A stretch of 15,009 nucleotides of DNA from Candidatus Hydrogenedentota bacterium (GCA_003697085.1 RFFU01000083.1:1-15009); one strand, 5' to 3'; positions 1 through 7,951 are shown, counted from the first letter of the stretch. Translations and numbers: made by a program. Notes: generated by a model not told the origin, from the letters alone.

Positions 1-183
1 GAAATTCTCTTCCCGTTCCTCGATAGAATCGCGGCTTTCCCGAAAGACCATAATCGTTCGGGCTTCGATCCTTCCACGGTCCTGACCGTGATTGAAAATT
101 CGCCGGAACTGCTCCTCCGCTGGAGATTTCTCCTACAGTTTTTCGCCCGTCCTCCGCGAAGTTCAAAACCGGAAACGATCTAA
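1..183 (+). CDS. 3' end of an unrecognised gene (partial)
   Basis: The + strand is open in frame 1 from the first base of the window to a TAA at 181-183, giving the last 60 residues of a protein whose start lies outside. Third codon positions are rich in C and G, as in the other genes here, and the peptide is plausible as protein (it contains STVLTVIENSPELLLRWRFL and ends in PRSSKPETI). No domain is recognisable from so short a tail. It is basic and hydrophobic near its end but shows no clear membrane segment. It converges on the LysM/TolC gene, with 81 bases between the two stop codons. A chance open frame of this length is possible, so confidence is moderate. Confidence 0.6.
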   Translation, partial: EILFPFLDRIAAFPKDHNRSGFDPSTVLTVIENSPELLLRWRFLLQFFARPPRSSKPETI

Positions 184-184
184 A

Positions 185-200
185 TCTGATTTCGATCAGA
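185..200. terminator. UUCG-loop hairpin between convergent genes
   Basis: TCTGAT (185-190) and ATCAGA (195-200) form a perfect 6-bp stem around a TTCG tetraloop, one base after the stop codon of the partial gene. UUCG loops are unusually stable and common in terminators. No clear T-run follows on either strand, so it may be only part of a terminator or an RNA 3'-end stabiliser. Confidence 0.4.
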
Positions 201-264
201 GTCCGCCACTCGGCCTCACCCGCCCCCCGTCTCTGTCCGCTCTTCCCCTGCTTGTTTCCTTCTC

Positions 265-2022
265 CTACCGTCTTCGAATCACGCTGTCCGTCGCCGCGGC
301 GGCTCTGAGCCGAGCCAACCCCAATCGGTACGCGTACGCCGCTTCGGCGCGAGCCACGCGCGCCTTTCGAAGAGAGTCGGCCGCTTCAAGAAGATCAAGG
401 GCCGGAATCGTTCCGGCTTTGAACGAGACCTCCGCCATCCGCAACGCCTCTTCCGCCGCCAAAAGGCTCTTGCTCCGCGCCGTCAACATCCGCGAGGCGG
501 CGTAAAGATCGTAATAGACCTTCCGGACATCGCGGCGGGCATCGAGGATCGCGCGGTCGAGGCGCGCCCGCAAAGCCGCGACATCCGCCTTCCGCGAGGC
601 GACCTTCTTCTCCGCGCGAAATCCGTCGAAGACCGGAACGCTGATGCCGATTCCGATTGTACGATAGGATTCCTCCTCTCCCGTAAAGAAGAGACTGGCC
701 GTTTTGTAGTCGTGCTTCTTGCGACTCCAGGCGATCGAGCCGGTAACGGTGGGATAGAGTTGAGCGCGCTCGAACTTCACCAAGGCCTCCCCCGATTCGA
801 CGTTGAAACGAAGGACAGCCAGATCGGGGCGATTACGGATCGCCAGCGATTCGGCCGTTTCCGCGGGAACCGGTGCCGCGGTCAGTTCGAGTCTTCCTTG
901 GGGGCGGATTCGCATCGAGGGAGGACGCCCCATCACAACGGGCAAAGCCTCCCACGCCGCCGAGAGATTCCCTTCCCTGCGCGCAACGTCCGCTTCCGCT
1001 TCCGCCAGCCGCGACTCGGCCCGCATCACATCCAAGCGTGTTCCCGTTCCAAGCCGGTACCGCGCGCGCGTCGTTTCCAAAAACCGTCGCGCGACTTCGA
1101 GATCATCACGGGCCGCGTGCAGCCGCTCTTCTTCCAACAACGCGTTCAAAAAAGCCGCTTCCACCTCGTAACGAACCCGAATCCGGGCCTCCGCCAGCGC
1201 CGCCTCCGCCGCCGCCGCATCCGCTTTCGAGGCCGCAATCGAATGGGAAATCCTCCCGAACGTCAACAAATTCTGGTCGATTTCGAGCGTGCCGCCGAGC
1301 GAGCTCTCATCGAGACCAAGAACCGACGTCGAGCGGAATGTTTCCAGATCCTGCCACTCACCTGAAGCCGTCACCTGGGGCAGCGCATCCGCGCGCGCCA
1401 CGCCGATCAAAGCCCGTGTCCGAAGATACTCTTCCCGCGCCGCAATGATCTCCGGAGCCGCCTCCAGCGCTTCCGCCACCGCCTCCTCCAGCGTCATCCT
1501 CTCCGGCTCCCGGAATTTCCCTCCCGCTCCCCGGGGCATCAAACGCGTCCAGGATCGCTCCCACGTCTCGGCCGTTTTCCCGCGATCCCGTCGCGCCGCG
1601 CCGGAATCTGCTTCTCCGCGATCATTGTTTTCTTCCTGCTTCTCTTCACCCTTTGGGAATCGTCGGCCTGCCTCCTCGCTTTGTCGCGTGGCTCGAGAAC
1701 GGATTTCTCTTCCATTACCACTTGGAGAATTGCTGGTCTTCGACACCTCCAACGCCTCTGCATTCTCTTCCCCCGGCCCGCACCCCTGTGGCAGAAGCAA
1801 GGTCATCCCCGGAGAGAGACGATACGGAGCCACTATGCCGTTCAACTCGGCAATGTCCGGCCAACGGGATCCACGCCCGCACTCCGCAACCGCAATCCTC
1901 CATAATGTCTCGCCGCTTTTCACCCGATGGGCGGTCGTCGCTGAAACTTCTCCGCACGGGAAAAGTGTTCCTCCCAGGATCAGCGCGGCCGCTCCAAGAA
2001 TCCTTGCCGCCTTTCCGTTCAT
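265..2022 (-). CDS. LysM domain fused to a TolC-family outer-membrane efflux protein
   Basis: The product is predicted at 585 residues. An ATG 45 bases upstream is also open, but the start at 2022 gives a normal signal peptide (about residues 1-28, cleavage after VSA) and has AGGGA 8 bases upstream. Residues 32-79 match a LysM peptidoglycan-binding module (HRVKSGETLWRIA, ending in LSPGMTLLLPQ). Residues 80-170 are a charged, Glu/Arg-rich linker with low sequence complexity. From about 176 to the end is an outer-membrane efflux protein domain, with paired long helical repeats starting at MTLEEAVAEALEAAPEI. TolC proteins are trimeric outer-membrane exit ducts for type I secretion and RND or ABC efflux. 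The LysM part suggests an extra grip on peptidoglycan (inference). No inner-membrane or adaptor gene lies next to it in this window. The channel assignment is strong; the substrate is unknown. Confidence 0.9.
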   Translation of the reverse strand: MNGKAARILGAAALILGGTLFPCGEVSATTAHRVKSGETLWRIAVAECGRGSRWPDIAELNGIVAPYRLSPGMTLLLPQGCGPGEENAEALEVSKTSNSPSGNGREIRSRATRQSEEAGRRFPKGEEKQEENNDRGEADSGAARRDRGKTAETWERSWTRLMPRGAGGKFREPERMTLEEAVAEALEAAPEIIAAREEYLRTRALIGVARADALPQVTASGEWQDLETFRSTSVLGLDESSLGGTLEIDQNLLTFGRISHSIAASKADAAAAEAALAEARIRVRYEVEAAFLNALLEEERLHAARDDLEVARRFLETTRARYRLGTGTRLDVMRAESRLAEAEADVARREGNLSAAWEALPVVMGRPPSMRIRPQGRLELTAAPVPAETAESLAIRNRPDLAVLRFNVESGEALVKFERAQLYPTVTGSIAWSRKKHDYKTASLFFTGEEESYRTIGIGISVPVFDGFRAEKKVASRKADVAALRARLDRAILDARRDVRKVYYDLYAASRMLTARSKSLLAAEEALRMAEVSFKAGTIPALDLLEAADSLRKARVARAEAAYAYRLGLARLRAAAATDSVIRRR

Positions 2023-2237
2023 CCTATCGTCCCTGGTACCCACGCTTCTTCCGGAAAATCCTACCATATCCCTTCACGGTGACCACGCGATTCGCGCTTC
2101 GAAATCCCTCTTTCTTTTTCTGAAATCCGTTCTACCATAAGGATTGATTCGAATCTCCGATTCAGAAGACTCCGAAGCCCGGTTCGATGAAAGACCGTGC
2201 CTCGGCTTCACTAGCGAAAGAGATATGGAAACGCCCC

Positions 2238-2254
2238 AAGGAGGAATCCTCTTG
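2238..2254 (+). promoter_or_regulatory. Shine-Dalgarno that decides a TTG start
   Basis: AAGGAGG at 2238-2244 stands 7 bases before TTG at 2252. The open frame extends further upstream (TTG at 2144, ATG at 2225), but those candidates lack such a site and would add a charged tail ahead of the membrane segment. The TTG at 2252 is therefore chosen. Confidence 0.8.
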
Positions 2255-3019
2255 ATAAAGAAACTCATCAAAACCGTTTTTCTTCTCCTCTTTCTGACCA
2301 CACTGTTCCTGACCCTCTTCGCCGTTCGTATCCCCCTGGCGACCTTCGCGGCACGGTTTCTTTTCATCCAGAGCAAACCGGTGGATTCGGATCTCATCTT
2401 CGTTCCGGCCGGCTCGCCCGCCACCCGTCTTCCCATCGCCTTCCGCCTTTACGACGAGAAATTCGCTCCGCGGATCTGGTGCACGACCTCTTTTCGCACG
2501 CGGGCCGATCTCTCCTTCGAGCGTGCGTTGGGATTTCGGGTGGACGAGGAATGGATCGTATCCGAAGCAGCGAGGCGCCATCGGATTCCTCCCGATCGTT
2601 TTCGCATCCTCGACGGTTCTCAAAGCACCTACAACGATCTTCAACTCCTTCGCAAAGAACTCCAGACACGCACCGGCCGGAATATCCGCTCCGTGATCAT
2701 CGTTTCCGATCCGTATCATCTTCGTCGCATCGCCTTCTGTGTCCGGTCCGTCTTCGGGGAGACCTCGCCCCTTCGTTTCACCTACGCTTCGTCCGATCCC
2801 GATCGGTATATCGCCGAGTTGGCCGATCCGGAGGACATCTGCACGATCGCTCTCAATGAATGGCTCAAGCTCGGCGCCTACCATCTCAAATACGGAATCC
2901 TCCGCCCCGTTCTCGAACGACTCCCTCATCCCACCGCGATCCTCTCCAAGGCTCTCGCCGGGAAATCTTCCGAAACGAAGAAACAGACCTCCCCTTCGTA
3001 CGGAATGAGAGCGGATTGA
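2252..3019 (+). CDS. ElyC/SanA/YdcF (DUF218) family membrane protein
   Basis: With the TTG start the protein has 255 residues. A hydrophobic N-terminal anchor (about 6-26) is followed by the DUF218 fold: DSDLIFVPAG (45-54, the first strand and loop), a mid-domain STYND (125-129, where the family usually has a conserved acidic/Asn site), and VIIVSDPYHLRR (148-159, the most typical family motif). Members such as SanA and ElyC sit in the inner membrane facing the periplasm and affect cell-envelope integrity and peptidoglycan or polysaccharide precursor use; a precise reaction is not established. The gene diverges from the LysM/TolC gene and begins a + strand cluster with a glycosidase and a methyltransferase, which fits an envelope or polysaccharide role. 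Its stop (TGA 3017-3019) overlaps the ATG of a 20-codon ORF by one base. Confidence 0.85.
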   Translation: MIKKLIKTVFLLLFLTTLFLTLFAVRIPLATFAARFLFIQSKPVDSDLIFVPAGSPATRLPIAFRLYDEKFAPRIWCTTSFRTRADLSFERALGFRVDEEWIVSEAARRHRIPPDRFRILDGSQSTYNDLQLLRKELQTRTGRNIRSVIIVSDPYHLRRIAFCVRSVFGETSPLRFTYASSDPDRYIAELADPEDICTIALNEWLKLGAYHLKYGILRPVLERLPHPTAILSKALAGKSSETKKQTSPSYGMRAD

Positions 3020-3081
3020 TGAAAGGATTTCCGAGGTTTTTCGCGGGAGATGTCTTCTCGATGCGGGACCGCGTCCTATGA
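3019..3081 (+). CDS. 20-codon ORF bridging two genes (possible coupling relay)
   Basis: ATG at 3019 shares one base with the TGA of the DUF218 gene, and this frame ends in TGA at 3079-3081, forming an ATGA overlap with the ATG of the glycosidase. The 20-residue peptide begins MKGFPRFF, is basic, and resembles nothing I know. Its likely role, if any, is to hand ribosomes from one gene to the next rather than to make a functional peptide. There is no strong ribosome-binding site of its own. It could be chance. Confidence 0.3.
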   Translation: MKGFPRFFAGDVFSMRDRVL

Positions 3082-4304
3082 ATCTTCCGGAATGCGGAAA
3101 GCCGGTTCCCGTCGAGATCGTTCACGCGAACGGTTCCTATCACCTCCTTCGCGGCGGCGAGCGGATGCGGATTCAAGGAGCCGGAGGCACGAAACGGCTT
3201 GATCTCTTGAAGAAATTCGGCGGCAATGCGGTACGAACCTGGCACCTCGATGACCTTCCTCCCGTACTTTCGGCGGCCCAACACCATTCCCTCGCTGTGG
3301 CTGCGGGAATCTGGATGGAACACAAACGCCACGGTTTCGATTACACGAATTCTTCGCTCGTGACGGAACAGAGAGAGAAGATTCGGGAAGCGGTGAGGCG
3401 CTTCCGCAACCATCCGGCGTTACTTCTTTGGGGAGCCGGAAATGAAGTGGAACTGGACGAAGAGAGGCCCGAGGTGTGGAAGGCCATCAACGATGTCGCC
3501 GAGATGATCCACGAAGAGGATCCCCTTCATCCGGTTTATACCGTCATTGCGGAAGCCACGCCCTCGAAGATCGAGGCTTTGCAGGAGTTTTGTCCCGGGA
3601 TCGATCTTCTCGGAGTCAATTCCTATAACGATATGGAAAACCTCGGAAACCGGCTCGTCAGCCTTGGATGGGATCGTCCCTTTATCGTGACCGAATTCGG
3701 CCCGGCGGGATATTGGGAGGTGGAAACGACGGAGTGGGGGGCGGAGATCGAAGAGACGAGCACGGAAAAGGCGGAGCACTACCGGCGTGCGTATGAAGGA
3801 ACCGTCGTGCGCCACGCCGACCTCTGCCTCGGTTCCTTCGCCTTCTTCTGGGGACAGAAGCAGGAACGAACTTCCACATGGTTCAGTCTCTTTCTTCCGG
3901 ACGGAACCCGCCTCGAACCGACCGACACACTCAAACATCTCTGGACGGGAACCTGGCCCGAAACGCGGTGTCCGACGATTCTCGATATTCCCAAACCGAT
4001 CACGGGGCGCCGGTTTCCCCCGGGATCACGGCAAGAGGCTTTTCTCGCGGCCGGTCATCCCGAGGGGGAACCTTTTTTCATCGAGGCGATCGTCGCGGCG
4101 GAAAGCAGAGACAAACGTTCCGGGGGTGACCCGGAAGAGGCTCCCCCCGTCTTTCCCGAGGCCGTAAAGGAGATAAGCGATGATCGGATCGTCTTCGCGG
4201 TACCCGAAAATCCCGGCCCCTATCGCCTCCACATCACTGTCCGCGGCCCCCAGGACACCGCGGCCTCCGCCAACTTCCCCTTCTGGGCCGGGGCAAAAGG
4301 TTGA
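3078..4304 (+). CDS. GH2-like TIM-barrel glycosidase, no signal peptide
   Basis: The 408-residue product resembles the catalytic TIM barrel of glycoside hydrolase family 2 and its relatives. FGGNAVRTWHLDDLP (48-62) is the usual early-barrel strand. WGAGNEVE (118-125) holds the Asn-Glu pair in which Glu123 would be the acid/base. VTEFGPAG (204-211) holds Glu206 as the likely nucleophile, and the late barrel has FAFFWGQK (254-261). Residues from about 310 form a small C-terminal domain. The long N-terminal jelly-roll of classical GH2 enzymes is missing, so this is a short form. The N-terminus (MNLPECGKPV) has no signal peptide or anchor, so it is either cytoplasmic or its true start is missed; the frame upstream is open but offers no good start codon. 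Substrate unknown: beta-galactoside, beta-mannoside or glucuronide are all possible. It overlaps the next gene by 4 bases. Confidence 0.8.
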   Translation: MNLPECGKPVPVEIVHANGSYHLLRGGERMRIQGAGGTKRLDLLKKFGGNAVRTWHLDDLPPVLSAAQHHSLAVAAGIWMEHKRHGFDYTNSSLVTEQREKIREAVRRFRNHPALLLWGAGNEVELDEERPEVWKAINDVAEMIHEEDPLHPVYTVIAEATPSKIEALQEFCPGIDLLGVNSYNDMENLGNRLVSLGWDRPFIVTEFGPAGYWEVETTEWGAEIEETSTEKAEHYRRAYEGTVVRHADLCLGSFAFFWGQKQERTSTWFSLFLPDGTRLEPTDTLKHLWTGTWPETRCPTILDIPKPITGRRFPPGSRQEAFLAAGHPEGEPFFIEAIVAAESRDKRSGGDPEEAPPVFPEAVKEISDDRIVFAVPENPGPYRLHITVRGPQDTAASANFPFWAGAKG

Positions 4305-5134
4305 CCTTCAGTTTGCCGAATAAGCCGACAGGCAATTTTCATTCAGAACCGTCCGGATCCTTGCTCCCCTTGCCGCCCCTTTCGCGCGAGGAATATCTGC
4401 GCGCAGTCGTCCCTCAATCTCCGATAGGTCCGATCGCCGAGGATCTAGCCGCGTTTCTCGGAATGGAACGCGCGGAAGTGGAACGGCGGGCCCGCGCCGA
4501 TGCCGAGGACACCTCGCTCCGCCGGGAATGGATGAAGAAATCGATTACTCTCTCCGAGGAAGACGTCCGCCGATTCTACACCGCCTCCCGTCACGGGTAT
4601 CTCTTCTCCCACGCGCTGGCGGATCGGTATTCCTTCAACAAGTACCGCAAGATCCGCCCGTTTTGTGTCGGCCCGAGACTGCTCGATTACGGCGCGGGCA
4701 ACGGGACAATCTCCTTGTTGTTGGCCCTTTATGACGGGTTTCACGTCACCGCCGTCGATATCGAATCGGCACATTCCCGCTTCGCCGCGTTCCGCTTCGC
4801 TCGATATAAAACTAGCATCCGACAGGTGATTCTCGAAGGGAATTCGTTCCCCGCCGGACGGTTTCATACCATCCTGGCTCTCGATGTTCTCGAACACTGC
4901 GTCGATTGGAGGGGATTCTTGGAATGGGCGGAAGCGAGCCTCGAGCCGCAAGGTCGCCTCGTTCTCAAGGTCTCCTTCGCGCTCTACCCGGGAGGAGCAC
5001 TGCACATCACGGACCGGACGAATCTATCGGCGGATACTCTGAGGGACGCTCTTGCGCGGCTGCGATTCCAGCCGATCTTCTCCGATGACTCCCTTTTCGT
5101 TTACGAACGATCGTCGAAAAAGCCGCCTCCCTGA
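4301..5134 (+). CDS. Class I SAM-dependent methyltransferase
   Basis: This is a 277-residue protein if translation begins at the TTG at 4301, whose TTGA overlaps the stop of the glycosidase; TTG at 4313 or 4361 are alternatives, as no ribosome-binding site settles it. Residues 127-138 (LLDYGAGNGTIS) are the glycine-rich SAM-binding motif I. Asp153 (TAVDIES) is the acidic residue that would hold the ribose. DVLEH (195-199) is the common post-motif II signature of methyltransferase-11/23 type folds, and GRLVLKVSF (218-226) is the later strand. The first 80 residues are a separate, mostly helical, charged region. The target could be a sugar, lipid or small molecule, and the neighbours favour a polysaccharide or envelope component (inference). 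Overlap with the upstream gene implies translational coupling. Confidence 0.85.
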   Translation: MTFSLPNKPTGNFHSEPSGSLLPLPPLSREEYLRAVVPQSPIGPIAEDLAAFLGMERAEVERRARADAEDTSLRREWMKKSITLSEEDVRRFYTASRHGYLFSHALADRYSFNKYRKIRPFCVGPRLLDYGAGNGTISLLLALYDGFHVTAVDIESAHSRFAAFRFARYKTSIRQVILEGNSFPAGRFHTILALDVLEHCVDWRGFLEWAEASLEPQGRLVLKVSFALYPGGALHITDRTNLSADTLRDALARLRFQPIFSDDSLFVYERSSKKPPP

Positions 5135-5209
5135 TCCGATCGGAACGATCCCTCCGGAAACACACACACATCGCGAAGAGAGACGAAACACACCGGTCTC
5201 CTTTTTCTC

Positions 5210-5238
5210 TTGACGAGGCTCTTCATCGCTTCTAGCCT
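5210..5238 (+). promoter_or_regulatory. Sigma-70-like promoter ahead of the lipoprotein/hydrolase pair
   Basis: TTGACG (5210-5215) and TAGCCT (5233-5238) are separated by 17 bases, placing transcription start near 5245. The -10 box is weak (3 of 6), but the arrangement matches the promoter at 7908 and the operator lies just downstream. The implied 5' leader is about 113 bases. Confidence 0.55.
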
Positions 5239-5250
5239 CTTCGGGAGCCG

Positions 5251-5264
5251 TGTAACCGGTTTCA
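5251..5264. promoter_or_regulatory. LacI-type operator 1
   Basis: TGTAACCGGTTTCA has a perfect AACCGGTT core with a central CpG, the usual form for LacI-family operators. It begins 41 bp after the first base of the -35 box and lies just past the expected transcription start, a classic repressor position. It is the exact reverse complement of the site at 7949-7962. Confidence 0.8.
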
Positions 5265-5357
5265 TCGCGTAAAGCAGATGGGAGCGCTTTTCGGCAACAG
5301 GTGGGACCGGCCGGAAGAGAAGGAAGCGCGCCGTGATCGAGGAAAGGAGCCGTACCA

Positions 5358-5999
5358 TTGCCTTCATTGGATCAATCCTATTTCCGGAGCAAAATCCCAA
5401 CGATCGCGCTTCTGCTTTCTTTGACATTCGGATTCCTCGGCATCGAGGCGTGCGGTGGAGGCGGGGAGGGAAAGAAAGAGACGCCGCCGGTGCTGGTCCT
5501 CGCGGATTTCGATTCCGCCCGCCCGCCGGCCAACATCGGGGGGGCCTATTCGGTTTGGATGGTCGATGCCGAGGACACGGCTCAGTGGTGCGCACTTGGA
5601 TATTCCAGCGACTACGCCTCCGGAGGAAAAGGCTACGCTCTCCGGCTCGATTATGACGTCGATGACGTAAAACCGGCCTACAACGGCTTCTGGCTCAAAT
5701 TGCAAAACCTCGACGCTTCCGAGTACGATGCCCTCTCGATGAAACTCGCCGGTGATCCCCGGGGGTGCACGAAAAAGATCATCGTCGAACTTAAGAATCC
5801 CTTTCAGACCGGAAAATACACGGTGGTGGGGATCGACACCTACGTTCGAGAATTCCGCATCCCGCTCGGAAAATTCAAGGGCCTGACGGATTTCCGATCG
5901 CTGACCGAAATGACGATCGTCTTCTCGGACATCGGCGTGACCGCCAAGACCGGAACTCTCTACGTGGATGACATTCGTCTCTTGCGGACGAAAGGCTGA
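5358..5999 (+). CDS. Lipoprotein with CIA30/CBM11-like domain
   Basis: This is a 213-residue protein starting at TTG 5358, chosen because AGGAG (5345-5349) lies 8 bases upstream and the start gives an intact signal sequence. The lipobox GIEAC puts the lipidated Cys at residue 32, followed by a Gly-rich spacer, so the mature protein is membrane-anchored in the periplasm or at the surface. The rest is one beta-sandwich domain of the CIA30/CBM11-like, galactose-binding superfamily: VLADFDS near its start, then KKIIVELKNPF, REFRIPLGKFKGL, and TGTLYVDDIRLL at the end. Such domains bind glycans or stabilise complexes; no catalytic residues are expected. The same domain recurs in the genes at 8089 and 8969. 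It is followed after 5 bases by the hydrolase gene, so the two are almost surely co-transcribed and controlled by operator 1. Confidence 0.87.
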   Translation: MPSLDQSYFRSKIPTIALLLSLTFGFLGIEACGGGGEGKKETPPVLVLADFDSARPPANIGGAYSVWMVDAEDTAQWCALGYSSDYASGGKGYALRLDYDVDDVKPAYNGFWLKLQNLDASEYDALSMKLAGDPRGCTKKIIVELKNPFQTGKYTVVGIDTYVREFRIPLGKFKGLTDFRSLTEMTIVFSDIGVTAKTGTLYVDDIRLLRTKG

Positions 6000-6004
6000 A
6001 AAGC

Positions 6005-7951
6005 GTGCGACGTCGTTCCGTCGTCATCTTCCTCGTGGTATTGCTCCTGGGAATAGGGTTCGCTCTTTGGAAGATGCGTCGAGGCGAGGAATCCGACATC
6101 CGTGAGGTGACGTTGGACCGGATCGAGCAGGCCGCGTTCCTTTATTTCTGGGAGAATGCCGATCCGAGAACCGGCTTGATCCTCGACAACCAGAACAATT
6201 TCCTCGCGAGCGATTTGAGTTATTCTCCCTCTTCCGTCGCGGCGGTTGGATTCGGGCTGAGCGCGATCGTGGTAGGGGTGGAACGCGGTTGGGTCTCTCG
6301 CGCCGACGCCAAGGACCGCGTCCTGACGACACTGAAAACCTTTCGCGATAAATGCGAAAATGTTCATGGATTCTATTATCATTTTCTCGATCCGAAGACG
6401 GCAAAGCGGACCTGGCACTCGGAACTGTCGTCCGTTGATTCCGTTCTCTTTTTGGCGGGGGCCTTGACGGCCGGGAGTTACTTCGGCGGAGAGGTCGAAT
6501 CGCTGGCGAAAAAACTCTACGAACGGGTCGAGTGGCCCTGGATGCTCAACGGCGGCAAGACCTTTGCAATGGGCTGGAAACCCGAGGGCGGATTTCTCTC
6601 GACGCGCTGGGAGCATTACGACGAATCTTCTCTGCTCTATATTCTGGCGATCGGCTCGCCCACGCATCCGATTCCCGCCGAGTCGTGGAAGGCGGTCCGG
6701 CGGGAAATCGGGGAATACAAGGGCCACGTCTGCCTCGTCTCCGGCCCTCTCTTCACGCATCAATACAGCCATCTCTGGATCGATTTTCGCGGGATCACGG
6801 ATGGATTCGCCGATTATTGGAAATCCTCGATCGAGGCGACGAAGGCCAACCGGCAGTTCTGCCTGGACAACGCCTCGTCGTACAAGACCTATGCCGCCGG
6901 CCTGTGGGGATTGACCGCTTGCGATGCTCCCAGCGGGTACCGTGCCTACGGGGCTCCCCCCGGACGGGCCGTTCACGACGGAACCGTCGCTCCGACCGGC
7001 CCCATCGGTTCCTACCAATTCACCCCGGACCTCTCCTGGGAAGCGATCCAGGCTTTTCTTCGGGTCGACGGCCTTTGGGGGCGTTATGGATTCGCTGACG
7101 CCGTCAACCTCGACGTCGTCAATGTTCAAGGAAAGCCCTGGATTTCCACGAACGCGATCGGCATCGACAAAGGGGCTGAAATTCTCTCCATAGAAAACGG
7201 GCGGACGGAACTGATCTGGAAACTCTTCTCCTCACGTGCGGAGGTGAAACGCGGCCTGGAGCGAGCCGGTTTCCGGCAGGGAACCATGGCAATGAAACCG
7301 ACGGTTTCGGAAGCCCCCACGGTCTTCCGAACGAAAGCCGACCGTCCCACGACCACGATTCCGCGGGCGGAGAAATCGCCTTCGATCGATGGGAATCCGG
7401 CGGACCAAGCGTGGGCGAAGGTGTCGCCCCTCTTTCTGGACGAGGTGACGCGGGAGCGCGGCGCCGTATCCGGTCCGAAGGACCTCTCCTCCTCCTTCCG
7501 ATTCCTCTGGGATGAGAAAGCCCTGTACGTCCTTGCCGAGATCACGGACAACGAGATCGTGACGGAGCATGCGGGGAAGGATATCTACCAGGACGATCTC
7601 ATCGAAATTTACATCGATCCTCAGAACAACCTGCTCGATTGGGGGAATTCCCGCGACTTCCAGATCGGCTTCGCCCCGATCGGGGAACGCGGCGAAGCGT
7701 GGGCCTGGTTCCAGAACCGTTCCGGCCGGGAAGCGGAAATCGAATACGTGGTTCTCAAGAAACAAGGGGGATACACCGTGGAAGCAGCGATCCCATGGAC
7801 CTTTCTCGAAACGGTTCCCGAACGGGGAAAGAGGATCGGGTTCTCCTTCGCCGTCCATGACAAGGATACCGATGAAACTCCGGACGCAAAATTTAATTGG
7901 TTTTTCCTTGACCCGGGGATTTATTTGGGTATAGGTTTACTGGGCGGTTGA
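6005..7951 (+). CDS. Membrane-anchored glycoamylase-like hydrolase with CBM9-like C-terminus
   Basis: The 648-residue protein starts at GTG 6005 with AAAGG 9 bases upstream. An N-terminal signal anchor (about 5-23, flanked by RRR and RR) holds it in the inner membrane. Residues about 35-420 form an alpha/alpha-barrel of the glycoamylase-like family (PF10091), with WHSELSSVDSVLFLAG (about 136-151), HQYSHLWIDFRG (about 251-262), and LWGLTACDAPSGYRAYG (about 299-315) as its signatures. That family includes GH144-type beta-1,2-glucanases and parts of cyclic beta-1,2-glucan synthases, so a beta-glucan substrate is likely, though not shown. A linker leads to a CBM9/DOMON-like domain (about 456-648: SPSIDGNPADQAW, then DDLIEIYIDPQNN). 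Its stop codon shares bases with operator 2, and its 3' end contains the promoter for the next gene. It forms an operon with the lipoprotein 5 bases upstream. Confidence 0.88.
   Translation: MRRRSVVIFLVVLLLGIGFALWKMRRGEESDIREVTLDRIEQAAFLYFWENADPRTGLILDNQNNFLASDLSYSPSSVAAVGFGLSAIVVGVERGWVSRADAKDRVLTTLKTFRDKCENVHGFYYHFLDPKTAKRTWHSELSSVDSVLFLAGALTAGSYFGGEVESLAKKLYERVEWPWMLNGGKTFAMGWKPEGGFLSTRWEHYDESSLLYILAIGSPTHPIPAESWKAVRREIGEYKGHVCLVSGPLFTHQYSHLWIDFRGITDGFADYWKSSIEATKANRQFCLDNASSYKTYAAGLWGLTACDAPSGYRAYGAPPGRAVHDGTVAPTGPIGSYQFTPDLSWEAIQAFLRVDGLWGRYGFADAVNLDVVNVQGKPWISTNAIGIDKGAEILSIENGRTELIWKLFSSRAEVKRGLERAGFRQGTMAMKPTVSEAPTVFRTKADRPTTTIPRAEKSPSIDGNPADQAWAKVSPLFLDEVTRERGAVSGPKDLSSSFRFLWDEKALYVLAEITDNEIVTEHAGKDIYQDDLIEIYIDPQNNLLDWGNSRDFQIGFAPIGERGEAWAWFQNRSGREAEIEYVVLKKQGGYTVEAAIPWTFLETVPERGKRIGFSFAVHDKDTDETPDAKFNWFFLDPGIYLGIGLLGG
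7908..7936 (+). promoter_or_regulatory. Promoter inside the 3' end of the hydrolase gene
   Basis: TTGACC (7908-7913) is followed by TATAGG (7930-7935, spacer 16) or ATAGGT (7931-7936, spacer 17). Transcription would start near 7942, giving the next lipoprotein a leader of about 147 bases. The -35 to operator distance is identical to that at 5210. Confidence 0.6.

Noticed and set aside
92-505. 137-codon + strand ORF over the end of the LysM/TolC gene
   Set aside because: It is basic, Ser/Arg/Ala-rich and antisense to a well-supported gene; the + strand frame 1 tail at 1-183 explains the left part better.
2144-2251. N-terminal extension of the DUF218 protein
   Set aside because: The perfect ribosome-binding site at 2238-2244 favours the TTG at 2252, and the extension would put a charged tail before the anchor.
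3098-3111. GCCGGTT near the start of the glycosidase as an operator
   Set aside because: Only about 9 of 14 positions match and the arms are not symmetric.
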